The notes under the pieces were generated by a model. That model ran no database searches and was not told the origin of the DNA. It was given only the letters and a program-made list of their open reading frames with translations. Made by a program: the position numbers and the translations under genes. Source: Bacilli bacterium (GTDB taxonomy: Bacteria; Bacillota; Bacilli; Tumebacillales; JAQBPP01). From it: a stretch of DNA of 8,483 bases. The stretch covers positions 1-8,483 of the forward strand of contig JAQBPP010000278.1 of NCBI GenBank assembly GCA_028287455.1. The letters are read 5' to 3'. Shown piece after piece: positions 1 through 5,129 of the stretch (the stretch's first letter is position 1; each line of letters opens with the position of its first letter).

Positions 1-432
1 TTAGATGTGATGCTGCTGGACTTGCCGCCGGGAACTGGCGATGTCGCGATGGACGTGCACCATATGCTGCCTAAATCGGTGGAGATCATCATCACCACCC
101 CGCATCCGGGAGCTGCAGAAGTTGCTGCTCGGGCGGGGACAATGGCCATTAAGACCAATCATGAGATTCTCGGTGTGATCGAAAACATGTCGTATTTTGT
201 TTGCAGCCATTGTGCAGAGAAACATTATATTTTTGGAGCGGGTGCAGGCAGGCGCCTCGCGAAAGAATTAGGTACGAACTTGCTTGGAGAAATTCCGCTA
301 AGTGAAGCCACCGCCTCTGGCAGAACCATTTATGCAGCAGATTCTGCGCAGGGCAAAATCTTCGAGGAAATAGCCGAACGAACGGCCAAGGAATTAGGGT
401 TGACAGCATTGGAAAAAAGCCTGACAAATTAA
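1..432 (+). CDS. salA: Mrp/NBP35-family P-loop ATPase, SalA-type (C-terminal part, 5' truncated by window)
   Basis: The reading frame is open from base 1 and ends in TAA at 430-432, giving 143 visible C-terminal residues; the Walker A region lies outside the window. The visible part begins with the Walker B-like stretch VMLLDLPPGTGD, the signature of the Mrp/ApbC/Nbp35 family of MinD-like ATPases. It continues with IIITTPHPGAAEVAARAG and VIENMSYFVCSHC. The CxxC pair (residues 67 and 70 of the visible part) is where many Mrp proteins bind a bridging iron-sulfur cluster. Family members act as Fe-S carriers. The B. subtilis member next to gerD, SalA (YbaL), also represses scoC. The symbol rests on the gerD-kbaA neighbourhood; without it the safe name is mrp/apbC. 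The stop is 2 bp from the convergent gerD stop, so no separate terminator fits between them. Confidence 0.9.
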   Translation, partial: LDVMLLDLPPGTGDVAMDVHHMLPKSVEIIITTPHPGAAEVAARAGTMAIKTNHEILGVIENMSYFVCSHCAEKHYIFGAGAGRRLAKELGTNLLGEIPLSEATASGRTIYAADSAQGKIFEEIAERTAKELGLTALEKSLTN

Positions 433-434
433 CT

Positions 435-1331
435 TTATGAACTTTCTGACTGATCCTTTTTCTTTTGGTCAGACTGCTGATCGCTTGAACCTTGAGATTC
501 ATCCTGAGCATCGCTCTTGTTATCCTGACTGCTGGTTTTTGATTTTTTGTCCTGTGATCCACCGTCTTGCTGATCGCTTGATTGCTCATCTGAACTGCCG
601 CTTTGTTGATCCTGGCTTTTGGAACTCTTGTCACCGCCACCGCCCGATTTTGACTGGCTCTTGGATGCATCTTGTCCACCGGAACCAGACGAGGACGCCG
701 TGGGCTGCCCGGAGACACCGGCGCCAGATCGAATGGCCTCTTTGACAGTGTCCATATACATTAACTTGAATTCCGGATTCTGCAGCGAATCCATCATCAC
801 CTTCATGATCGCTTGCCTGCACTCGGGCGTTTGCATGAGCGGAATTAACGTTTGCTGGTAAGATGGACTTTTCATCAGTGTGAGCAGCTGAGTTTGGTAC
901 TCCGGATCCTTGACAAGTGTTTTCAGCAGATCCTGGTGCTCCTTCTTAGCAGCTTTTACCATTGCGCTGGCGAATTGCGGATCTTTCATCTGCGACTGGA
1001 TCATATTGTTGCTGGGCCCGCCGCTGGTAATCGCTTTAGTCAGCGCCTGGTTGATATCCTGTTGATTGATGGCCAGCGATTGTTTAAAGGAGGGATCCTG
1101 CAAGATATCTTTTAACGCTTGTTTGCCTTGTTGGGAATGCAGAATATCCATCATCATCACTTTTGTATTATTATAATCTGGTCGAGACGAGGCAGACGAC
1201 GAATCAGATGCGGATGAAGTGTTCGCCTTATCTGCAGTATCTGATGGCCTTGAGGAAGCACTGCCGCAACCCGTCAGTGCAAATGCAAGCGAAATTGCGG
1301 AGAACACTGTTAACGCAGTACGGGTACGCAT
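435..1331 (-). CDS. gerD: Spore germination lipoprotein GerD with a long low-complexity tail
   Basis: Encodes a 298-residue lipoprotein. ATG at 1331 is preferred over two GTG codons 6-9 bp upstream because those overlap the ribosome site (AAGGGGTGG). Residues 1-21 form a lipoprotein signal peptide, with the lipobox LTGC placing the lipidated cysteine at 22. Residues about 55-203 are predicted helical and contain recurring x-P-x-aromatic turns: DPSF, DPQF, DPEY, SPSY, TPEC and NPEF. Two of the intervals are 13 residues. This matches the GerD core, which in Geobacillus forms a trimeric helical rope. Residues about 207-298 are almost only S, Q, D, K and G, with no hydrophobic residues. B. subtilis GerD is about 185 residues, so this tail is extra. 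GerD sits on the spore inner membrane and clusters germinant receptors. The gene is divergent from kbaA, and the family is known to be sigma-G controlled; a fitting promoter is listed separately. Confidence 0.9.
   Translation of the reverse strand: MRTRTALTVFSAISLAFALTGCGSASSRPSDTADKANTSSASDSSSASSRPDYNNTKVMMMDILHSQQGKQALKDILQDPSFKQSLAINQQDINQALTKAITSGGPSNNMIQSQMKDPQFASAMVKAAKKEHQDLLKTLVKDPEYQTQLLTLMKSPSYQQTLIPLMQTPECRQAIMKVMMDSLQNPEFKLMYMDTVKEAIRSGAGVSGQPTASSSGSGGQDASKSQSKSGGGGDKSSKSQDQQSGSSDEQSSDQQDGGSQDKKSKTSSQDNKSDAQDESQGSSDQQSDQKKKDQSESS
475..581. repeat. 14-bp direct repeat inside the gerD tail
   Basis: TGCTGATCGCTTGA occurs at 475-488 and again at 568-581, a shift of 93 bp, which is exactly 31 codons. 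Both copies encode SSDQQ-type residues of the low-complexity GerD tail. Being in frame, the repeat suggests tail growth by slippage or duplication (inference). Confidence 0.6.
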
Positions 1332-1365
1332 GATCACCACCCCTTTCTTCCGAAGCTAGTAAGAA

Positions 1366-1395
1366 TAGTATGCGTTAGCGACATAAGGGTCATGT
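1366..1395 (-). promoter_or_regulatory. Candidate sigma-G promoter of gerD
   Basis: On the minus strand a -10 element CATACTA (1372-1366) fits the forespore sigma-G consensus CATnnTA exactly. Eighteen bases upstream is ACATG (1395-1391), one base off the -35 consensus G[ACT]AT[AG]. The start codon is about 35 bp downstream of the -10, leaving room for a short leader and the ribosome site. The gerD gene of B. subtilis is transcribed by sigma-G, so position and family knowledge agree; no transcript data are available here. Confidence 0.6.
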
Positions 1396-1422
1396 TAGGA
1401 AACGAAAGGTGATTGCTGACAA

Positions 1423-2034
1423 ATGACATTAAACCGTTTTTGGATCTTATTTTTTTCAACGCTCGCAATCGGTGTGGCAACTGGATTTCTGAATGCGTTG
1501 TTTGGTTGGTTTAGGCAATATGATTTGTTTTATGGCGTACAAGTAGGGGGATTTGTGTCTGCAACAGCATTGATGGGCTTCTGGGGTTACCTGATGCTGA
1601 ATTTTACCATGCACAGCTTCCTTCATCCTCGATTATGGACATGGATTCAACTGCTGATCATCGCGTTTACAGCTTATGATATGGTCTATTTCCGGCATCT
1701 GCAGTTTGGCGGTGCGAGTGTGTCCTGGCTGCCGTTTATCGCATATGGTTTGTATCCGCTGCTGTGGGCAGCGCTAGTCGCCGCAATCAAAGTCCAGATC
1801 ACCAATCGGCGCGCATATATTCCAACGCTGTTTTTCATGTATGTGTTTACGCTGCTGGAATGGTATGTCGCTCTAAAGGCCAATCAGGCAGGCATTACTG
1901 AGACGATTGGCATCATCTTAATGGTTTGCAATGCATGGTTGGTATTGATCTTAAGTAAGATATTGGTAAAGCCTAAATCCCAAGCAGCGCACGAACAAAA
2001 GGCGAGTAACTTAGGCGAGGTAATCTCACCTTAA
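1423..2034 (+). CDS. kbaA: KinB-signalling pathway activation protein KbaA
   Basis: Encodes a 203-residue integral membrane protein, close to the roughly 198 residues of B. subtilis KbaA. ATG 1423 follows AAGGTGAT (1406-1413) by 9 bases. About six membrane segments can be seen, at roughly residues 7-27, 41-63, 70-91, 103-124, 130-152 and 162-182, ending in a short polar tail. The sequence starts MTLNRFWILFFSTLAIGVAT and contains GFLNALFGWFRQYD, as in the KbaA family. In Bacillus, KbaA is needed for full activity of the sensor kinase KinB, which feeds phosphate into the Spo0F-Spo0B-Spo0A relay at sporulation onset. It is divergent from gerD (91 bp apart) and convergent with the deacetylase gene. 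The assignment rests on recognisable sequence plus the conserved salA-gerD-kbaA-pdaB order. I could not place a convincing promoter for it. Confidence 0.88.
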   Translation: MTLNRFWILFFSTLAIGVATGFLNALFGWFRQYDLFYGVQVGGFVSATALMGFWGYLMLNFTMHSFLHPRLWTWIQLLIIAFTAYDMVYFRHLQFGGASVSWLPFIAYGLYPLLWAALVAAIKVQITNRRAYIPTLFFMYVFTLLEWYVALKANQAGITETIGIILMVCNAWLVLILSKILVKPKSQAAHEQKASNLGEVISP

Positions 2035-2039
2035 GTTAC
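2006..2039. terminator. Hairpin at the kbaA/pdaB convergent junction, possible bidirectional terminator
   Basis: GTAACTTA (2006-2013) pairs perfectly with TAAGTTAC (2032-2039). Inner pairs GG/CC and GAG/CTC follow after a bulged T and one C-A mismatch, around the loop GTAAT (2020-2024). The stem covers the kbaA stop codon. There is no good U-tract on the plus side; on the minus side CCTTTTGTT follows after a few bases. A second small stem, CTCAC/GTGAG, lies at about 2049-2068. A role in ending both transcripts is plausible but the weak U-tracts keep it uncertain. Confidence 0.4.
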
Positions 2040-2080
2040 TCTAAGCCCTCACCTGTGTTTTTGTGAGCACGTTTAACTGT

Positions 2081-2812
2081 TCACTCTTGTTTCGTTTGCA
2101 CAGAAGCCAGTGACAGCAGTTCGGACACAGTTAGAAATTCGTAACCCTTTGCACGAAGCCCATCGATTACGCGCGGCAGAGCGTCTACCGTTTGCTTGCA
2201 GGAGTCGCTCGCATGCATCAGGATAATATCGCCTGGCACGGCACGTCCAACTACGCGGTGAATGATCGTGTCCACACCGGGATTTTTCCAGTCGAGCGAA
2301 TCGGTTTTCCATTGGATAACTTGATAGCCCATCCCATTTAGAGTTTGCAGTACGCGTGGGTTAAAGTCGCCGTTTGGTGTGCGAATCAAATTGGTTTCCA
2401 CACCAGTGACTTCTTTTAAAATATCATGGGATTTCTGCACCTGATCGCGAATCCAGGCATCATCATGTTGGGAAAAGTTGTCATGTTTATGTCCGTGAGT
2501 TCCGATCTCAAACCCCATGGTCTTGATGCGTTGTGCAATTTCCGGATGCTGCTTGGTCCAGGGGCTGGACAAGAAGAACGTTGCTTTCTTGAGTCCTTTG
2601 TCAGCCAGGACATCCAGTACTGGGCCTGGCGTCTTTTCACCCCATGAAATGTCAAACGTCAAAGCAACCACTTTTCTGTCAGTTTTCACCTGATAAATTG
2701 CACTTGCACGTGGGGCAGTGGCGGTTGTGGCGGTTGTAGCTGGTTTGGCGTATGCGAATGTATGCGGGAGCAGACAGCTCGTTAGAATGACAGCAAGCAT
2801 GCATTTGCGCAA
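2081..2812 (-). CDS. pdaB: Polysaccharide deacetylase, PdaB-like, sporulation-associated
   Basis: Encodes about 243 residues with a secretion signal or anchor (RKCMLAVILTSCLLPHTFAYA) and then a NodB-type deacetylase domain (residues about 45-235). Counting from TTG 2812, motif 1 is ALTFDISWGEK (Asp54 kept; the usual second Asp is replaced, as I recall for the PdaB subgroup). Motif 2 is THGHKH (His106 and His110 as metal ligands), motif 3 is RTPNGDFN, then SLDW and ILMHASD. B. subtilis PdaB (254 residues) is needed to keep the spore cortex stable, and the neighbours gerD and kbaA support this name. The start is unclear. TTG 2812 gives a basic n-region and ATG 2800 is the next choice, but neither has a ribosome site at normal distance. 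The open frame runs up to 2983, across the start of the divergent spoIIM-like gene, which is unlikely to be all coding. Function confidence is high, start confidence low. Confidence 0.85.
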   Translation of the reverse strand: MRKCMLAVILTSCLLPHTFAYAKPATTATTATAPRASAIYQVKTDRKVVALTFDISWGEKTPGPVLDVLADKGLKKATFFLSSPWTKQHPEIAQRIKTMGFEIGTHGHKHDNFSQHDDAWIRDQVQKSHDILKEVTGVETNLIRTPNGDFNPRVLQTLNGMGYQVIQWKTDSLDWKNPGVDTIIHRVVGRAVPGDIILMHASDSCKQTVDALPRVIDGLRAKGYEFLTVSELLSLASVQTKQE

Positions 2813-2833
2813 AATTTGGGTAGCGATGTCAAT

Positions 2834-2842
2834 CTCCTCCTC
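2834..2842 (-). promoter_or_regulatory. Strong ribosome-binding site upstream of the pdaB-like gene, without a normal in-frame start
   Basis: The minus strand reads GAGGAGGAG here, the best ribosome site in this region. Counting from its AGGAGG core, the in-frame codon at normal distance is ATC (2827-2825, 8 bases away). TTG 2812 is 23 bases away and ATG 2800 is 35. A TTG at 2832 is close but in another frame that stops at 2784-2782. The start of pdaB therefore cannot be settled from the sequence. Confidence 0.5.
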
Positions 2843-2891
2843 ATCTATGGGGTAGAAATCAAGATAAGTTTTCCAATGTAGGAGGATTTGT

Positions 2892-3494
2892 ATGCAGAGG
2901 GTGATACGATGGAGCAGATTGAACCGGGAGTTTTTAGGATTGTCCGTATTCTTGTTTGTATTAGGTGTTGTACTTGGCTGCACGCTGCATTCGTCTCAGA
3001 TTGATCATTTAGTGGCAGGTTCAGTGGATAAAATCAGAGGGATTAATCAAATGTATGTTCAGACAGGATCTAAGCCCTGGGTTTTGGCGTTATTGATCCT
3101 CGCGAACAATCTGCAGATCGCGTTGTTAACTATTCTGCTGGGAACCCTGCTGGCCATTTTCCCAGTCGTCCTGTTGCTATTGAATGGCCTGTCCATTGGG
3201 TACATCGTGACCAAGGTGTCAGTAACGGGAAATACCGCGATCTGGAAGCTGGTGCTCGCTGGCGTTTTGCCGCACGGGATGTTTGAAATTCCAGCCTTTT
3301 TACTGGCCGCCGCAATTGGAATGAAACTGGGAGCGAGCTGGATCAGACCGATGAGAGGGAGTAGTCCGTGGCGCAGTTATGTCATGGCTTGGAGAGAGTC
3401 ATTGCGCGTAATCCCCTTTGTCATCAGCCTGTTTATTATTGCCGCAGCTATCGAGGGATTTATAACTCCTGTGCTAATGAGAATGTGGGGATAA
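2892..3494 (+). CDS. SpoIIM/DUF95-family membrane protein
   Basis: Encodes a 200-residue membrane protein. ATG 2892 follows GTAGGAGGATT with ideal spacing. Hydrophobic segments lie at about residues 14-30, 62-81, 82-104, 119-147 and 172-197. Family signatures are ILANNLQIALLTILLG (69-84), LLNGLSIG (97-103), LPHGMFEIPAFLLAAAIG (126-143) and IEGFITP (187-193). The HG-x-FE-x-PA motif is typical of SpoIIM and its relatives. SpoIIM of B. subtilis (about 215 residues) works with SpoIID and SpoIIP in the peptidoglycan remodelling that drives engulfment, and related proteins occur with unknown roles. Its place next to pdaB and kbaA suggests a sporulation role, but whether this is the true spoIIM or a paralogue cannot be decided, so I give no symbol. 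It is divergent from pdaB; its last 21 bp overlap the convergent membrane-protein gene. Confidence 0.85.
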   Translation: MQRVIRWSRLNREFLGLSVFLFVLGVVLGCTLHSSQIDHLVAGSVDKIRGINQMYVQTGSKPWVLALLILANNLQIALLTILLGTLLAIFPVVLLLLNGLSIGYIVTKVSVTGNTAIWKLVLAGVLPHGMFEIPAFLLAAAIGMKLGASWIRPMRGSSPWRSYVMAWRESLRVIPFVISLFIIAAAIEGFITPVLMRMWG

Positions 3495-3881
3495 CAGGAC
3501 AGCCAATAAAATAAGGAGGAGTGAGGTAATCATCATTGAGAAGTCACTTTTGCGCGGCGTCCGATTCGCTTGCTCCTCGTGCTTGGCACCTGCTTCGGAC
3601 AGCTGGTCTGCCGCGTCACGACTTGGCCAGGAGGGAAACAACGAGGGCAATTGATGTTGACGTCGCCACCCGAACAATCCGAAGCTGTTTAAAACAGACA
3701 CACAAAGCAGCAGTAAACTGATTAGGAACAACGAATTGCTATACTGGCGGGTGAATGAAGACAACTGGGATGGCCGATAACGACACAGTACATAGAGCGC
3801 TTCCAAAACAGCCGCGATTGCCGTCTGAAACCCAATCTTACGCCATACCGACAGGCATCTTTGGAAAAAGGAGTTTGGCAT
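3474..3881 (-). CDS. Small predicted membrane protein of unknown function (possibly DUF3899-like)
   Basis: Encodes 135 residues. ATG 3881 is preferred over GTG 3896 because AAAGGTGG lies 11 bases upstream of the ATG, while that GTG has no ribosome site. Three hydrophobic segments can be seen: residues about 17-34, 48-70 (SNSLFLISLLLLCVSVLNSFG) and 115-131 (SMMITSLLLILLAVLLS). Between the second and third lies a charged loop, rich in R, Q, E and K, of about 45 residues. The layout resembles small DUF3899 proteins of Bacillales, but I match this from memory of the topology only. The hydrophobic pattern and proper start argue for a real gene and against the competing plus-strand frame. It lies 50 bp downstream of the 82-residue gene on the same strand and may share its transcript. 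Its 3' end overlaps the spoIIM-like gene by 21 bp. Confidence 0.6.
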   Translation of the reverse strand: MPNSFFQRCLSVWRKIGFQTAIAAVLEALYVLCRYRPSQLSSFTRQYSNSLFLISLLLLCVSVLNSFGLFGWRRQHQLPSLFPSWPSRDAADQLSEAGAKHEEQANRTPRKSDFSMMITSLLLILLAVLLSPHSH

Positions 3882-3931
3882 TTGGATAGGGCCCACCTTT
3901 GAGCATAAATGTGACAGATTACCGCTCTTAC

Positions 3932-4180
3932 TTACAACTCATAAATTGATTCCACGTCATCCGTATCAAAACGAACAATATGATTGTCCCCGTTTTGTAT
4001 ATAACCTACTGCATAATCATCTACCGTTCTACCAACCAACTGAATCGCTGAAATCTGGTACTGATCAATCAATCGTCGCTCAATCTCTCGTTTTTGCTCA
4101 CGATACTCTACAGTTGGCATAACGAGTTCTAATGCATATAGTTGAGCCCAAGTGAGCAATAAAAGTTCATGATCTTCCAT
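3932..4180 (-). CDS. Hypothetical small soluble protein
   Basis: Encodes 82 residues from ATG 4180, with AGAGGGATG just upstream as ribosome site. I do not recognise it. Residues 1-43 look helical (MEDHELLLLTWAQLYALELV, then a charged stretch EYREQKREIERRLIDQYQ). Residues 44-82 look like beta strands (ISAIQLVGRTVDDYAVGYIQ, then NHIVRFDTDDVESIYEL) and are acidic at the end. There are no cysteines, no signal peptide and no membrane segment. The good ribosome site and the regular secondary-structure pattern argue that it is real. It is divergent from cysH across 219 bp and may be the first gene of a two-gene unit with the membrane protein downstream. No function can be inferred. Confidence 0.65.
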   Translation of the reverse strand: MEDHELLLLTWAQLYALELVMPTVEYREQKREIERRLIDQYQISAIQLVGRTVDDYAVGYIQNGDNHIVRFDTDDVESIYEL

Positions 4181-4229
4181 ATCATCCCTCTTTTCGCAGG
4201 ATAGTGCTGGACAAGCGGTGGTAACGTTT

Positions 4230-4316
4230 GCTTTTTCCGTAACATTTTAGCATTTGGGTGTGACCTAATCAACTGGCCAAAACTGTAAATTCGTTATTGA
4301 CGGAGTTGGAAAAAGC
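4230..4316. repeat. Separated 9-bp inverted repeat in the cysH upstream region
   Basis: GCTTTTTCC (4230-4238) and GGAAAAAGC (4308-4316) are exact inverted copies, 69 bp apart. The second arm lies in the spacer of the candidate cysH promoter. It could be a paired operator, but A/T-rich arms of this length can arise by chance. The rest of the 219-bp gap (4181-4399) shows no further structure; it is too short for an S-box (SAM) riboswitch placed downstream of the candidate promoter. Confidence 0.3.
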
Positions 4317-4325
4317 GAGTACCAT
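4297..4325 (+). promoter_or_regulatory. Candidate sigma-A promoter of cysH-sat
   Basis: TTGACG (4297-4302, 5 of 6 consensus bases) is followed after 17 bp by TACCAT (4320-4325, 4 of 6). This would give a leader of about 70 bases. A perfect TATAAT at 4335-4340 lacks a -35 at proper distance. Not confirmed by any data. Confidence 0.4.
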
Positions 4326-4399
4326 ATTAATCGTTATAATCCGTTCTGTATACTAGGGATTAACAGTCCGTTTACTCGTGATGGGGAGAGTGTTGAAAC

Positions 4400-5092
4400 A
4401 TGAATTCAGTCCTGGAGTCAGTACAAGTCGCCCAATTAGCTGAGCAGTATGATAAGGCCACTCCACAGGAAATCTTGGAGTTGGCGTATGCCAAATTTGA
4501 CAATATCGCGTTCGCCTGCAGCTTCGGTGCTGAGGATGTCGCGCTCGTCGATATGATTGCCAAAGTAAATCCGGGTGCGAAAGTATTCTATCTGGATACA
4601 GATGTGCTGTTTCCTGAAACCTACGAAGTTCGCGATCAAATTGCAGCGAAATATAATGTGCAATTGATCAAGTACAGCCCGCTGCTCACATTGAATGAAC
4701 AAGCTAATCAGCACGGTGAAGCACTTTGGTCGGTGGATCCGGGCAGCTGCTGCGGCATTCGCAAAGTAGAGCCGTTAACACGCGTGCTTTCTTCGCTCGA
4801 TGCGTGGATTACCGGTATCCGCCGCGATCAGGCCCCGACACGTGCGGGCGCAAAAGTGGTTGAAGAGGACGCCAAATTTAATTTGATCAAATTTAATCCA
4901 TTGGCCGCCTGGACCAATAAACAAGTTTGGGATTATATTTTAGCCAATCAAGTACCTTATAATGTGCTGCATGACCAAGGGTATCCCAGCATCGGCTGCA
5001 TCCACTGCACACGTGCAGTAGCCGCTGGAGAAGATGCACGCGCCGGCAGATGGGCAGGATTTGAAAAAACAGAATGCGGCTTGCATCAATAA
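4400..5092 (+). CDS. cysH: Adenylyl-sulfate (APS) reductase, CysH family, iron-sulfur type
   Basis: Encodes 230 residues, normal for Bacillus CysH. ATG 4400 follows GGGGAGAG. The cytoplasmic enzyme reduces activated sulfate to sulfite using thioredoxin, the second step of assimilatory sulfate reduction. Visible features are the PP-loop-like nucleotide site SFGAEDV (41-47), YLDTDVLFPETY (64-75) and ITGIRRDQAPTR (137-148). The cysteine pair CC 117-118 plus C200 and C203 (GCIHC) are the four ligands of the [4Fe-4S] cluster found in APS-using reductases. The C-terminal KTECGLH carries the catalytic C226. The cluster cysteines mean it can use APS, whereas enterobacterial PAPS reductases lack them; the B. 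subtilis enzyme accepts both. It is followed 37 bp later by sat, probably in one transcript. Product annotations may read phosphoadenylyl-sulfate reductase. Confidence 0.95.
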   Translation: MNSVLESVQVAQLAEQYDKATPQEILELAYAKFDNIAFACSFGAEDVALVDMIAKVNPGAKVFYLDTDVLFPETYEVRDQIAAKYNVQLIKYSPLLTLNEQANQHGEALWSVDPGSCCGIRKVEPLTRVLSSLDAWITGIRRDQAPTRAGAKVVEEDAKFNLIKFNPLAAWTNKQVWDYILANQVPYNVLHDQGYPSIGCIHCTRAVAAGEDARAGRWAGFEKTECGLHQ

Positions 5093-5129
5093 AGGCTGCA
5101 ACCGAACCTGTCTGGAGGAATTGGAAACA

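Noticed and set aside
149..718. 189-codon minus-strand frame across the salA end and gerD tail
   Set aside because: It overlaps two real genes in other frames; its composition (R, K, Q, S) mirrors the repetitive gerD tail.
2887..2894. CATACAAA on the minus strand as a possible sigma-E or sigma-G -10 for pdaB
   Set aside because: It overlaps the start codon of the divergent gene and no -35 element lies at a proper distance.
2813..2983. N-terminal extension of the pdaB-like gene up to 2983
   Set aside because: It would run antisense through the start of the spoIIM-like gene and gives a non-family N terminus; probably an open frame by chance.
3512..3721. Plus-strand AAGGAGGAGTGAGG followed by a 61-codon frame from TTG 3536
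   Set aside because: The ribosome-like motif is the complement of Leu codons in the third membrane helix of the minus-strand gene, the TTG is 16 bases away, and the peptide has no recognisable pattern.
4326..4399. S-box (SAM) riboswitch in the cysH leader, as known for some Bacillus sulfur operons
   Set aside because: The leader after the candidate promoter is about 70 bases, too short, and no terminator/antiterminator pair is visible.
5034..5129. N-terminal extension of sat from 5034
   Set aside because: It overlaps the end of cysH in another frame; a proper ribosome site and the family length support ATG 5130.
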